A DNA stretch of 64,000 nt from Parafrankia irregularis (GTDB lineage Bacteria; Actinomycetota; Actinomycetes; Frankiales; Frankiaceae): NCBI RefSeq assembly GCF_001536285.1, contig NZ_FAOZ01000003.1, positions 465,503 through 529,502 of the forward strand, in the 5' to 3' direction. Below are positions 18,682 to 28,253 of the stretch, piece by piece (within the stretch, counting starts at the first letter, position 1; every line of letters starts with the position of its first letter). The notes under the pieces are model-generated. The model saw only the letters and a list, made by a program, of their open reading frames with translations. It was not told the DNA's origin and searched no databases. The translations under genes were made by a program, and so were the position numbers.

Positions 18682-20445
18682 ATGGCGCATGAGTCCTCGG
18701 GGCACAGCGCGCACGCCCTGCGGACACTGCTGCGCCACGCCGGCGACGGCAGGATGCTGCTCGTCGGCGGTTACGCGCTGATCCTCATCGACGCGGTCGC
18801 GCAGAGTCTCACGCCGGCGGTGTTCCGGGTCGTGCTCGACCGCATCCAGCAGGACCCGCACCGGTTCCTGCACGACGGCTGGCAGGGGCCCGTAGTCGCC
18901 GCGGCCGCCCTCTCCGTGACCTTCCTCGTGGCGGCCTACTTCGCCCACACCTGGTGCCGTCGCGGCGCGACGCGCTGGGCGAACAACCTGCGACGTGCCC
19001 TGTACGAGCACGTCCAGCAGCTGTCGATGGACTTCTTCCACCGTTCACGGGTCGGTGACGTCGCCGCCGCGATCAACCAGGACATCGAGCGCCTCGAGGT
19101 GACGGTCTGGCAGGGCCTGGGGGTGTGGTGGGCGCTGGCGGTCCTGGTCATCTCGGTGGGCCTCATCGTCTGGGTCGACGCCTGGATGGCCCTGATGGCG
19201 CTGGCCCTGCTCGCGGTGGCAGTCGGGTGGACACTGCTGGTGCTCCCGCGGCTTCGCCGCCACAGTCGCGACATCCGCGACGAGCTCGGCCGCACCTGCG
19301 GGACCCTCGCCGAGATGCTCGGCGTGAACACGCTCCTGAAGGCGTTCAACGCGGAGGATGACGCGCTGCGTCAGGTGCGCGGCGGCACCGACCGGGTGCG
19401 GGCCGGCTCCGAGGCCCTCGCGCGGCTCCAGCACCGTTACGCCGACCCGCTCGGCTTCCACCTCTCGTTCGTCGCGCCTTTCCTGCTCCTGTTCGCCGGC
19501 GCCTGGCGGGCCGCGTCGGGGACGCTCTCCATCGGCGACGTCGTCGCCGTCTGGGGCTTCTGGCTGCGCGGGTCGAGTTCGCTGACCGTCGTCATGACCA
19601 GCCTGCCCGAGGTGCTGGCCGGCCTGGCCGCCGGCGAACGGGCCGCGGAGCTGTTCGAGGAACGACCTGCGGTGAGCGATCTCCCGAGAGCTCCCGCGCT
19701 GGCCGTCGCCCGGGGCGGCATCGCCTTCGAACAGGTCTCGTTCGCCTACCCCGGACGACAGTCACACCTCGTCCTCGACGGCTTCGACCTGACAATCCCC
19801 CCGGGGCGCAGCGTCGCACTCGTCGGCTCCTCCGGCGCCGGCAAGTCCACCGTCGCCCAACTGCTGCTCCGGCTGTTCGACCCCGCCGAGGGCCGGGTGA
19901 CCATCGACGGCCAGAACATCCGCGAGGTCGCCCAGGCCTCGGTACGCGCCGCCGTGGGTGTGGTCTTCCAGGAATCGGTCCTGATCAGCGGCTCGCTGGC
20001 ACGCAACCTGCGGCTCGCCCAGCCGACCGCCACCGACCAGGACATCGAGGCGGCGCTCGCGGCGGCCAACGCGTGGGAGTTCGTACGCACCTGGGAGGAC
20101 GGAATCCACACCGAGCTCGGCGCACGCGGCGTCATGCTCTCGGGCGGGCAACGCCAACGCCTCGCCATCGCCCGGGTGATGCTGAAGGACCCCCCCATCG
20201 TCGTGCTCGACGAGGCGACCAGCGCGCTCGACGCCGGCAGCGAACGCGCGGTGCTCGACGCGCTGGACCGGCTGCTGTCCGGGAGGACGTCACTGATCAT
20301 CGCCCATCGGATCGCCACCATCCGCAACTGTGACCAGATCGTCCTGATGGAACGCGGACGGGTCGCCGACGCCGGCACACACGCCTCGCTGCTCCGGACC
20401 TCGACGACCTATCGCTCGTACTGCCATGAGCAGTCGGTGGCGTGA
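18682..20445 (+). CDS. ABC exporter, fused permease-ATPase half-transporter
   Basis: A 587-residue half-transporter. About six transmembrane helices occupy residues 20-310, followed by an ATPase with Walker A GSSGAGKST, signature LSGGQRQRLAIARVML, Walker B VVLDEATSALD and H-loop IIAHR. It would work as a homodimer exporting a lipid, drug or peptide. No peptidase or bacteriocin domain. It follows the PhyH-like oxygenase, and the shared promoter suggests linked roles. Convergent with the SDR gene downstream. Confidence 0.9.
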   Translation: MAHESSGHSAHALRTLLRHAGDGRMLLVGGYALILIDAVAQSLTPAVFRVVLDRIQQDPHRFLHDGWQGPVVAAAALSVTFLVAAYFAHTWCRRGATRWANNLRRALYEHVQQLSMDFFHRSRVGDVAAAINQDIERLEVTVWQGLGVWWALAVLVISVGLIVWVDAWMALMALALLAVAVGWTLLVLPRLRRHSRDIRDELGRTCGTLAEMLGVNTLLKAFNAEDDALRQVRGGTDRVRAGSEALARLQHRYADPLGFHLSFVAPFLLLFAGAWRAASGTLSIGDVVAVWGFWLRGSSSLTVVMTSLPEVLAGLAAGERAAELFEERPAVSDLPRAPALAVARGGIAFEQVSFAYPGRQSHLVLDGFDLTIPPGRSVALVGSSGAGKSTVAQLLLRLFDPAEGRVTIDGQNIREVAQASVRAAVGVVFQESVLISGSLARNLRLAQPTATDQDIEAALAAANAWEFVRTWEDGIHTELGARGVMLSGGQRQRLAIARVMLKDPPIVVLDEATSALDAGSERAVLDALDRLLSGRTSLIIAHRIATIRNCDQIVLMERGRVADAGTHASLLRTSTTYRSYCHEQSVA

Positions 20446-20495
20446 GGCCGCCCGGGAGATCACCGTCTTCAACAGCTCGTCCTCTGACCGGGGAG

Positions 20496-21239
20496 TCAGG
20501 TGTTGCGGCCCCCGTTGACTCCGATCACCTGGCCTGTGATGTAGCCGGCCTCGTCGCGGACAAGGAATGCGCAGGCAGCTGCTATGTCCTCCGGTCGGCC
20601 GATGCGGCCGACCGGCGTGGCGGATTCCTGCTCCTCGACGCGCATGAGCCCGCCTTTCTCGGACTGGCGCAGCATGGGAGTGTCGATAAAGCCCGGCGGA
20701 ATGGTGTTGACCGTGATGCCCCTCGGACCGAACTCGCGAGCGAGGACCTTCGTGAGGCCGACGACACCTGACTTGGCAGCAACATAGGAGGCGAGCTGCG
20801 GCGGCCCGGTGTTGACACTCGACGAGGATATGTTGACGATGCGCCCCCATCCCTCGTCGAGCATGCTGGGCAGCACGGCCTGGCAGCAGTGGAAGGCGCT
20901 TGTCAGGTTGACTTCCAGAGAGCGGTTCCACATGTCGGTGGTGATCTCCAGAAACGGCCCATGTGGCGTCATCCCCGCATTGTTGACCAGAATCACCGGC
21001 CGGCCGAGCCGGCCGCGCACGGATTCGACTCCGGCCTGGACGGCGGCGGCGTCCGTCACATCGACAGCAAGGCCGAGGGACCTGCCGCCGCCGGCCGCGA
21101 TCGAGGCGGCGGTCTCCTCGGCAGTAGCGCCGTTCAGATCGAAGACCGCCACCGCGAGTCCGTCCGCGGCCAGCCGGCGAGCGATCGCCGCGCCGATTCC
21201 CGATCCGCCACCGGTGACGATGGCCACGCGACTGTTCAC
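20496..21239 (-). CDS. Short-chain dehydrogenase/reductase
   Basis: A 247-residue classical SDR. It has cofactor loop TGGGSGIG, NNAG, the catalytic Ser in NISSSSVN and the YVAAK tyrosine-lysine pair. The N-terminal Asp in VFDLNG suggests NAD preference. It overlaps the upstream hotdog-type dehydratase gene by four bases, so the two act together, probably on a hydroxyacyl or cyclic alcohol intermediate. Confidence 0.9.
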   Translation of the reverse strand: MNSRVAIVTGGGSGIGAAIARRLAADGLAVAVFDLNGATAEETAASIAAGGGRSLGLAVDVTDAAAVQAGVESVRGRLGRPVILVNNAGMTPHGPFLEITTDMWNRSLEVNLTSAFHCCQAVLPSMLDEGWGRIVNISSSSVNTGPPQLASYVAAKSGVVGLTKVLAREFGPRGITVNTIPPGFIDTPMLRQSEKGGLMRVEEQESATPVGRIGRPEDIAAACAFLVRDEAGYITGQVIGVNGGRNT

Positions 21240-22474
21240 TGACCGGCTCCCCTGCCGGGGCCGGCCGGCAGCTCGACCTCGGCCGTACAGTCCACCAGAA
21301 CCTGTCCGTCCTGATTCACGAGCCGCAGCCTGATGTGGACGAGCGGGGCACCCCAGACCGAGTCGGTTTCCTTACCGACGACTTCGGCGTCGAAGTAGGT
21401 GACGTCTCCCTCGAAGGCAGGAGCACGGAAGTTCGCCCTGGTATGGCGCACCATGCCATCGACGCCAGCCCAGTAGGCGAGGTAGTCGGTGCACCAGGCG
21501 CCCATCGTCGCGCCGTACCCGTAGGCACGGGACATGCCGATCTCGCTGGCTTTGTCCGCGTCGACATGGCCACGTGACGGGCCGACATAGAGGCCGTCGC
21601 GCAGCCGCGGGTCGATCCGGGCGCCTTCCTCGTCGAAGCCGAACCCGTCCACCCAGCCCGGGTCCTGATTGATCCATGGATCCTCGACGCCCGGCGGTGC
21701 CACCCAGTGCGCCGTGCCCCAGATGCCGAAGACAAACGCGCGGTACTCGGTGGTGAAACTCGCGATGCTGTGCGGGCCGATCACTCGACGCGGCAGCCTG
21801 GCGCCGACTTCCACATCGTCGAACCGCGGCGAGACGCCCAGGCGGTTCGACAGTATCCAGCCGTGGCGGACCTTTTCGATCTCCGCGAGCTCCTCGGCGG
21901 TCCAGCTCCTCACCGCACCGAGCTGCTTGTCGTACATGCCACGGCGTTCCGCCTCCGCCGCCAGGTAACGGATCGCCGTCGAGCGCTCGCGCGCCACCAG
22001 CGTGCCGCGCTGGTTGGTGTGGATCGTGTCACCGCGGGAGAACATCGTGGGTCCGGCGAACTTCGTCTCGACCACCTTGTAGTCGTGGAAGCGCCGTTGT
22101 TGGAAGAGCTGGTCGCCCACATGCACCCGCGCGCCGTAGAACCACCACTCCTCACCACCGAAGATGAGATGGCTACCGGGGATGTGGCCCACGCAGGCCG
22201 GCTGGGCGCCATGCCCGAAGTCCAGCGCGACCGCCATGGACTGAGGCGCGATGATGCCGCCGTATCTCGACCCGCGGGCGAACTCCTCGTCCCAGTGCAG
22301 AGGGTTCGGGTAGTCCATAGCCATCACCCAGCGACGGATGTCCGAGGCACTGCAGGGATCCCACAGCTGCCCGCCGCCGACCAGCTGGCCCACGCGATGG
22401 TCGACGTCGGACAGGTCGAGCCTGGCTCCCACCGAGTCCGCGTCTGTCGGTGCCGTCGTGCTCTGTCCACTCAT
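21236..22474 (-). CDS. FAS1-like/MaoC-type double-hotdog dehydratase
   Basis: A 412-residue protein with two hotdog-like halves. The N-terminal FAS1-like dehydratase half contains DYPNPLHWDEEFA and FGGEEWWFYGARVHVGD; the C-terminal half contains the MaoC-like YGATMGAWCTDYLAYWAG and FRAPAFEGDVTYFDAEV. Such proteins hydrate or dehydrate unusual enoyl-CoA intermediates. The start at 22474 is chosen for the GGGAG ribosome site and the MSGQST beginning; a frame reaching 22771 has no support. The first gene of a minus-strand pair divergent from the monooxygenase. Confidence 0.75.
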   Translation of the reverse strand: MSGQSTTAPTDADSVGARLDLSDVDHRVGQLVGGGQLWDPCSASDIRRWVMAMDYPNPLHWDEEFARGSRYGGIIAPQSMAVALDFGHGAQPACVGHIPGSHLIFGGEEWWFYGARVHVGDQLFQQRRFHDYKVVETKFAGPTMFSRGDTIHTNQRGTLVARERSTAIRYLAAEAERRGMYDKQLGAVRSWTAEELAEIEKVRHGWILSNRLGVSPRFDDVEVGARLPRRVIGPHSIASFTTEYRAFVFGIWGTAHWVAPPGVEDPWINQDPGWVDGFGFDEEGARIDPRLRDGLYVGPSRGHVDADKASEIGMSRAYGYGATMGAWCTDYLAYWAGVDGMVRHTRANFRAPAFEGDVTYFDAEVVGKETDSVWGAPLVHIRLRLVNQDGQVLVDCTAEVELPAGPGRGAGQ

Positions 22475-22895
22475 CCTGCGCTCCCGACTGTCGGTCTGAC
22501 GTCCACGGGAAATGCTCGCGCCGGCCACGAGCTGCTCACCGACGGCAGAAGGCCCGCCGGACTGCTGACGCACCGGCCCGCGAGCCACGGCCAGCAGTTG
22601 CATGGAGCGCCCGCCGGAACGTGGCGCGGTGTGCCGGCCGACCGGGGCTGGAGGTCCCCTCGCCGCCCCGCCGAGGCCGGCGGGGGACCAGCGGCGGAGC
22701 CCGGAAGACCGTATGGCGGATATTGACACCACGATGCGGTTTCGTCCAGAGTTCCTCGTGACGGGGGTCACCGGCGAGACTCGCCACGAGCTGCTCTGGA
22801 CAGCCCGACCTGCTACGCCCCGACCTCCAGGACTCCCCGACCCTCCGGCGCCGACGACTCACATCCCTGTGACAATCCCGAACCGAGGATCTCGC
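22475..22895. promoter_or_regulatory. Divergent intergenic region between catabolic operons
   Basis: About 420 bases between oppositely oriented genes, so promoters for both should lie here. A TTGACA at 22723-22728 faces right but lacks a convincing -10 at the right distance. A 14-base sequence, GCCACGAGCTGCTC, occurs at 22524 and 22783 in the same orientation. I see no convincing gene. Confidence 0.35.
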
Positions 22896-24722
22896 ATGCA
22901 GACCTGCGCACCGACCGAGACGCCCGAGGTCGACCAAGCGGCTCTCCGGGAGAAATACCTGACCGAGCGCGACAAGCGGCTTCGCCCGGAGGGACAGAAG
23001 CAGTACCTGGAAGCCGAAGGCGCATTCGAGGAGTTCTACGAGGCCGACCCGTACACGCCGGTCGTGCCGCGCCCGCCGGTCTCCGCGGATATCGACGTGG
23101 CGATCCTCGGCGGCGGGTTCGCCGGCCTCATCACCGCGACCAGGCTCAGGCAGGCCGGGGTGACCGATCTGAGAATCCTCGAGTTCGGCGGCGACTTCGG
23201 CGGAGCCTGGTACTGGAACCGCTACCCCGGCATCCAGGTCGACTCGGACAGCTACTGCTACCTGCCGCTACTGGAGGAGACCGGGTACATCCCCACCCAG
23301 AAGTACACCTTCGGCGACGAGGTCCGCGAACACTGTCAGCGCATCGGCCGGCACTTCGGCCTTTATGAGAACGCCATGTTCAGCACACTCATCCGGTCGC
23401 TCGCGTGGGACGCCTCAACCAGCCGCTGGAGGATCGGCACCAATCGGGGCGACGACATCCGGGCCCGTTTCGTCGTCATGTGCCAGGGGCCGTTCAACCG
23501 GCCCAAGTTACCCGGAATACCGGGCATCTCCGACTTCGAAGGCCACACGATCCACACGGCCAGATGGGACTACTCCTACACCGGCGGCGACGTCCACGGC
23601 GGTCTCGACAGGCTCGCCACGAAGCGGGTGGCGGTGATCGGTACGGGCGCCAGCGGTGTCCAGGTGGTTCCGCATCTCGCCCGCGCCGCCGAGCACCTCT
23701 ATGTCTTCCAGCGCACGGCGTCCTCCATCGATCAACGCGGCAACGCGGCGACCGATCCCGAATGGGTGCGGACGTTACGCCCTGGCTGGCAGCGGGAGCG
23801 GCAGCGCAGCTTCCACACGGCTGCCTACGAGGCGTTCGGCCCAGGCCAGCCCGACCTCGTCTGCGACGGGTGGACCGAGATCAGCCGCAACCTGCAGGCG
23901 CATCTGGATGCCACCGACGGGTGGGCGGCCCTCGCCGACCCGGCGGCGTTCCTCGCACTGCGCGAGACGGTGGACTACCAGGTGATGGAGAGGCTACGCC
24001 AGCGCGTCGAGGCCATCGTCGAGGATCCGGTGACGGCCGAGGCCCTGAAGCCCTACTACCGCTTTCTGTGCAAGCGGCCGTGCTTCAACGACGACTATCT
24101 GCCAACCTTCAATCTGCCGAACGTCACCCTGGTCGACGTGTCGAGCACGAAGGGCGTCGAACGGATCACCCCGAAGGGTGTCATCGCACACGGGATCGAG
24201 CACGAGGTCGACTGCATCGTCTTCGCGAGCGGTTTCGAGATCACCACCGATCTCGACCGGCGTCTTGCCATCCACCCGTTCACGGGACGCGACGGCCTTT
24301 CACTCTATGACCACTGGGCGAAGGGCTACCGCACTCTGCACGGTATCACCAGCCACGGCTTCCCCAACCTCATGTTCACCGGGTACATCCAGGGCGGTAT
24401 CACCGCCAGCGTCACCTCCATGTTCGAGCAGCAGGCCGACCACATCGCCTACATCATCGCCGAGGCCCTTGCCCGCGGCGTCAGCACCGTCGAGCCCACC
24501 GCCGAAGCCCAGGACGAATGGGTCGCCACCATCCGGGCGACCGCGATCGACAACACCACCTTCGTTCGGGAATGCACGCCCGGCTACTACAACAACGAGG
24601 GTGAACAGGAGATTCGTTCGGTCCTCGGCGATCCCTACTGGCCCGGTTTCTACGCCATGGAGGACCTGCTGCGGGCCTGGCGTGAAACGGGCGAGCTGAC
24701 CGGCCTCGCGCTGGGCCGATGA
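22896..24722 (+). CDS. Baeyer-Villiger monooxygenase (class B flavoprotein)
   Basis: A 608-residue FAD/NADPH enzyme that inserts oxygen next to a ketone to give an ester or lactone. It has GGGFAG for FAD, the BVMO fingerprint FxGxxxHxxxW as FEGHTIHTARW (residues 214-224), and IGTGASG for NADPH. An N-terminal extension of about 65 residues is common in cyclopentadecanone/steroid-type BVMOs. The ATG at 22896 follows GAGGA. It heads the plus-strand catabolic operon and implies a cyclic or long-chain ketone intermediate. Confidence 0.9.
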   Translation: MQTCAPTETPEVDQAALREKYLTERDKRLRPEGQKQYLEAEGAFEEFYEADPYTPVVPRPPVSADIDVAILGGGFAGLITATRLRQAGVTDLRILEFGGDFGGAWYWNRYPGIQVDSDSYCYLPLLEETGYIPTQKYTFGDEVREHCQRIGRHFGLYENAMFSTLIRSLAWDASTSRWRIGTNRGDDIRARFVVMCQGPFNRPKLPGIPGISDFEGHTIHTARWDYSYTGGDVHGGLDRLATKRVAVIGTGASGVQVVPHLARAAEHLYVFQRTASSIDQRGNAATDPEWVRTLRPGWQRERQRSFHTAAYEAFGPGQPDLVCDGWTEISRNLQAHLDATDGWAALADPAAFLALRETVDYQVMERLRQRVEAIVEDPVTAEALKPYYRFLCKRPCFNDDYLPTFNLPNVTLVDVSSTKGVERITPKGVIAHGIEHEVDCIVFASGFEITTDLDRRLAIHPFTGRDGLSLYDHWAKGYRTLHGITSHGFPNLMFTGYIQGGITASVTSMFEQQADHIAYIIAEALARGVSTVEPTAEAQDEWVATIRATAIDNTTFVRECTPGYYNNEGEQEIRSVLGDPYWPGFYAMEDLLRAWRETGELTGLALGR

Positions 24723-24771
24723 GCCAGCCCACAGCGTCGCCCGCACCAGCGCGACGGCCATCGAGGGGACC

Positions 24772-26478
24772 ATGCCGGTGAAGGTCTACGAGCGGATCCT
24801 GGACCTGTTCGAAGCCGAGGGCATCAACACCATCTTCGGCATTCCCGACCCGAACTTCGTGCACCTGTTCCACCTTGCCGAGGAGCGCGGCTGGAACGTT
24901 GTGGCGCCGCATCATGAGGAGTCGGCCGGGTTCATGGCCGAGGCGGTGTCCCGGATGACCGGGAAGCCGGCCGTCTGTATCGGCACGCTCGGCCCGGGGG
25001 TGGCGAACCTGGCCGGCGCGATGATGTGCGCCAAGGTCGAGAACTCACCGGTCATCTTCCTCGGCGGGCAGCGTGCCCGAATCACCGAGCAGCGGGTCCG
25101 CCGTGGCCGGATCCAGTTCGTGAAGCAGGCCGAGCTGTTCGCGCCGTCGGTGAAGTACTGCGCCAGTATCGAGTTCGCCGACCAGACCGACGAGGTGATC
25201 CGGGAGGGCCTGCGCAGGGCGCTGTCCGGGACACCGGGCCCGGTCTACATCGAGTACCCCTCGCACGTCATCCAGGAGGAGCTCGACGTTCCGCCGGCGC
25301 TGCCGCCGCAGGGCTACCGGCTGGTAGGCCAGACCGCCGGCCCGGACGGGATCGCCGAGGCGGTGCGACTGATCGGCGCGGCCAGGCTGCCGGTGCTGTT
25401 GGTCGGCCACGGCGTCCACACCTCCCGGGCAGGCGCGTCGGTGAAGGCACTGGCGGACCTGATGGCCTGCCCGGTCATCCAGACCTCCGGCGGCACTTCC
25501 TACATCGACGGACTGGAGGACCGCACCTTCCCGTACGGCTTCTCCGCCTCCGCGGTCGAGGCGGTGGTGAAGTCGGATCTGTGCCTGGCGATCGGCACCG
25601 AACTGGGTGAGCCGGTGCACCACGGCCGGGGCCGGCACTGGGCCCCGAACGACGCCGACCGGAAATGGATCATGGTGGAGCAGGACCCGCTGGCGATCGG
25701 GGTGAACCGCTCGTACGACGTGCCGCTGGTCGGGGACCTGCGGGCGATCGTCCCGCAGCTGGTCGAGGCGCTCGCCAGCGCCCCGCGCACACCGCCGCCC
25801 GATCTGGCGGGCTGGATCAGAAGGGACGCCGAGCGGCTGGCCCAGCTGGCCGAGAGCGCGCCGTCGGGCATGTCGCCGGTACATCCGGCCCGGCTGATCG
25901 TCGAGGCGACCAGGGCCTTCCCCGCGGACGGCATCATGGTCCGCGACGGCGGCGCCACGACGATCTTCGGCTGGACGTACTCGCAGGCGAAGCCGCACGA
26001 CGTGATGTGGAACCAGAACTTCGGCCACCTCGGCACCGGGCTGCCCTACGCCGTCGGCGCCTCGGTGGCCGACGGCCGCAGGCGCCCGGTGATGCTGATC
26101 ACCGGCGACTCGGCGTTCCAGTTCCAGATCGCCGAGCTGGAGACCGCCGCCCGGCTGAACCTGCCGCTGGTCTGCGTCGTCGCCGTCGACCACGCCTGGG
26201 GCCTGGAGGTCGGCGTCTACAAGCGGACCTTCGGCCAGGGCTCGCTGGAGACCGGCACCCACTGGAGCACGAACACCCGCCTCGACAAGGTCGCCGAGGG
26301 CTTCGGCTGCCACGGCGAGTACGTCGAGCGCGACGAGGAGATCGCCCCGGCCATCAAGCGCGCCTACGCCAGCGGCCGGCCCGGCGTCATCCATGTCAGG
26401 GTCGACCCGAAAGCGAACTCCGAGGAGATGCCGAACTACGGCGAGTACGCGACGTGGGCAACGGAAGGTGCACATTGA
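24772..26478 (+). CDS. Thiamine-diphosphate-dependent lyase/decarboxylase (acetolactate synthase-like)
   Basis: A 568-residue ThDP enzyme. The N-terminal Pyr domain contains the activating Glu in HHEESAGFM (Glu 49), and the middle and C-terminal PP domains follow. The usual GDG metal motif is GDS (residues 445-447), and the partner Asn is replaced by Asp 473 in VVAVDHAWG. Overall it resembles 2-hydroxyacyl-CoA lyase, acetolactate synthase and benzoylformate decarboxylase enzymes, so carbon-carbon cleavage of a 2-hydroxy- or 2-oxoacid is likely. Overlaps the next SDR gene by four bases. Confidence 0.8.
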   Translation: MPVKVYERILDLFEAEGINTIFGIPDPNFVHLFHLAEERGWNVVAPHHEESAGFMAEAVSRMTGKPAVCIGTLGPGVANLAGAMMCAKVENSPVIFLGGQRARITEQRVRRGRIQFVKQAELFAPSVKYCASIEFADQTDEVIREGLRRALSGTPGPVYIEYPSHVIQEELDVPPALPPQGYRLVGQTAGPDGIAEAVRLIGAARLPVLLVGHGVHTSRAGASVKALADLMACPVIQTSGGTSYIDGLEDRTFPYGFSASAVEAVVKSDLCLAIGTELGEPVHHGRGRHWAPNDADRKWIMVEQDPLAIGVNRSYDVPLVGDLRAIVPQLVEALASAPRTPPPDLAGWIRRDAERLAQLAESAPSGMSPVHPARLIVEATRAFPADGIMVRDGGATTIFGWTYSQAKPHDVMWNQNFGHLGTGLPYAVGASVADGRRRPVMLITGDSAFQFQIAELETAARLNLPLVCVVAVDHAWGLEVGVYKRTFGQGSLETGTHWSTNTRLDKVAEGFGCHGEYVERDEEIAPAIKRAYASGRPGVIHVRVDPKANSEEMPNYGEYATWATEGAH

Positions 26479-27305
26479 CAGCCCCACCGTTCTCCTACGT
26501 CGACCGCCGGGTCCTCGTCGTGGGCGGCGGGCGGGGCATCGGGCGGGCGGTAGCCCTGGCCCTGGCACGGGCCGGGGCGGATGTCGCGGTCGCTGCCCGC
26601 GGCCGTGAGCAGCTCGATGCGGTTGTCGCGGAGATCCAGGCACTGGGGCGGCAGGCATGGGCGTTACCCGTCGATCTGACCGAGCCCGGCGCGCCGGGCG
26701 ACCTTGTCGAGCGCGCCCTCGCCGCGCTCGGCAGGATCGACGTCCTGATCAACTCGGCCGGCGACACCGGTCGCCTCGAACGTGGGACCTTCAACGTCAC
26801 CACCGACGACTTCGACCACGTCTTCGGGCTGCATGTTCGCGCCGCGCTGATGACCTCCATCCGCGCCGCCGAGTCGATGAGGGACCGCGGCATCGCGGGC
26901 GCGATCCTCACCATCACCTCGGTCGGCGGATGTTTCCCGTCACCTGGGGCAGTGCTGTACGGGGCCGCGAAGGCGGCTCTCAACCACATCACGTCGACAC
27001 TGGGCATGGAGTTCGGAACACACGGGATCAGGGTGAACGCGATCGCTCCGGGCCCGGTCGAGACCGAGCTCATCGCCGACCGGCTCACCACCTCCGAGGA
27101 CCGGGCCGCGATGGCGTCCTTCTATCCACTCAATCGGATCGGGCACGTGGACGACGTCGCCTCGGCGGCGCTCTACCTCTGCTCGGCAGAGGCGTCATGG
27201 CTGTCGGGTGTGACCCTCCTGCTCAACGGCGGACAGCACGCGTCCAGCGGCATGTTCCGCTGGCCACGGACCCACAACCCGGTACCGCCGGGGCGGCGCA
27301 TCTGA
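26475..27305 (+). CDS. Short-chain dehydrogenase/reductase, TTG start
   Basis: A 276-residue SDR with GGGRGIG, NSAG, catalytic Ser in TITSVGG and YGAAK. The TTG at 26475 overlaps the upstream stop (TTGA) and has GGAAGG six bases before it. The unusual C-terminal tail GMFRWPRTHNPVPPGRRI extends beyond the fold. Likely acts on a product of the ThDP enzyme. Confidence 0.85.
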   Translation: MTAPPFSYVDRRVLVVGGGRGIGRAVALALARAGADVAVAARGREQLDAVVAEIQALGRQAWALPVDLTEPGAPGDLVERALAALGRIDVLINSAGDTGRLERGTFNVTTDDFDHVFGLHVRAALMTSIRAAESMRDRGIAGAILTITSVGGCFPSPGAVLYGAAKAALNHITSTLGMEFGTHGIRVNAIAPGPVETELIADRLTTSEDRAAMASFYPLNRIGHVDDVASAALYLCSAEASWLSGVTLLLNGGQHASSGMFRWPRTHNPVPPGRRI

Positions 27306-27422
27306 ACCCTGCCAGGGGACGGATGCATGACGCGAGCACCCGCCGGACGACATCCCGCGGGCCGAACGAGACGACGCGAAGCCGGCAGCCGACGAGCCGG
27401 GCCGCGCAGGAAGGAGCGCCAG

Positions 27423-28253
27423 ATGGCCGCAATCGCGACGAAGAAGCTGTCGGAACGGATCGGGGTCGAGGTCCTGGACATCGATCGCGAGCGCCTCCTG
27501 CATGACGAAGAATTCCCGGACGCCTGCCTCGCCGCGCTGGCGGAGCACGGAGTTCTGCTCTTCCGGGAAATTCACCTCGACGATGAAGTGCAGGTGGAGT
27601 TCTGCCGGAGGCTGGGCGAGCTGGCCCGTTTCCGCGGATATCGGCTGCCGGAGGTAATGGAGATCAACTTTGAGCCGTCGAACCGCAACGCCGAGTACTT
27701 CCGGAGCAACGACGGCTGGCATATCGACGGCTGCCTGGACGGCGGCCCGCCGCCGAGGGCCGGCGTGCTGACAGCGCGCGTGGTCGCCGACCACGGCGGG
27801 GAGACCGAGTTCGCCAGCAGTTATGCCGCGTACGAGGCTCTCTCCGAGGCGGAGAAGGAGCAGTACGCGAAGCTGCGCGTCGTGCACACCTTCGAGGCGG
27901 TACAGCGGCGCAGTTACCCGGACCCGACGCCGAAGCAGCTGGCCGAGTGGGCCTCGCGCCCCACACGGGAGCACCCGCTGGTGTGGGAGCAGCGGTCCGG
28001 GCGGCGGTCCCTCGTGTTCGGGCACACGGCGTCCCACATCGTCGGGATGGACCGTGACGAGGGACGGGCGCTGCTGGCCGGGCTGGAGGCCCGGGCCACC
28101 ACGCCGGACAATGTGCTCCGGCACAGCTGGTCCGTCGGCGACACGGTGATCTGGGACAACCGGGGCCTGCTGCACCGCGCCTGCCCATTCGACCGGACTC
28201 GGCCCCGCACCATGCACCGCACCACCCTCCTCGGCGACGAACCGATCCATTGA
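27423..28253 (+). CDS. TauD/TfdA-family Fe(II)/2-oxoglutarate dioxygenase
   Basis: A 276-residue oxygenase. The iron site is His 100 and Asp 102 in GWHIDG and a distal His 251 in GLLHRA; the Arg of RTRPRTMHRT binds 2-oxoglutarate. Family members hydroxylate aryloxyalkanoates, taurine or short acids, often to cleave ether or C-S bonds. AGGAAGGAG precedes the ATG. Its stop overlaps the TTG of the next gene, placing it in the operon. Confidence 0.85.
   Translation: MAAIATKKLSERIGVEVLDIDRERLLHDEEFPDACLAALAEHGVLLFREIHLDDEVQVEFCRRLGELARFRGYRLPEVMEINFEPSNRNAEYFRSNDGWHIDGCLDGGPPPRAGVLTARVVADHGGETEFASSYAAYEALSEAEKEQYAKLRVVHTFEAVQRRSYPDPTPKQLAEWASRPTREHPLVWEQRSGRRSLVFGHTASHIVGMDRDEGRALLAGLEARATTPDNVLRHSWSVGDTVIWDNRGLLHRACPFDRTRPRTMHRTTLLGDEPIH

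Noticed and set aside
22524..22796. 14-base direct repeat GCCACGAGCTGCTC in the divergent intergenic region
   Set aside because: Two copies 259 bases apart with no palindrome or promoter context; may be chance in G+C-rich DNA.
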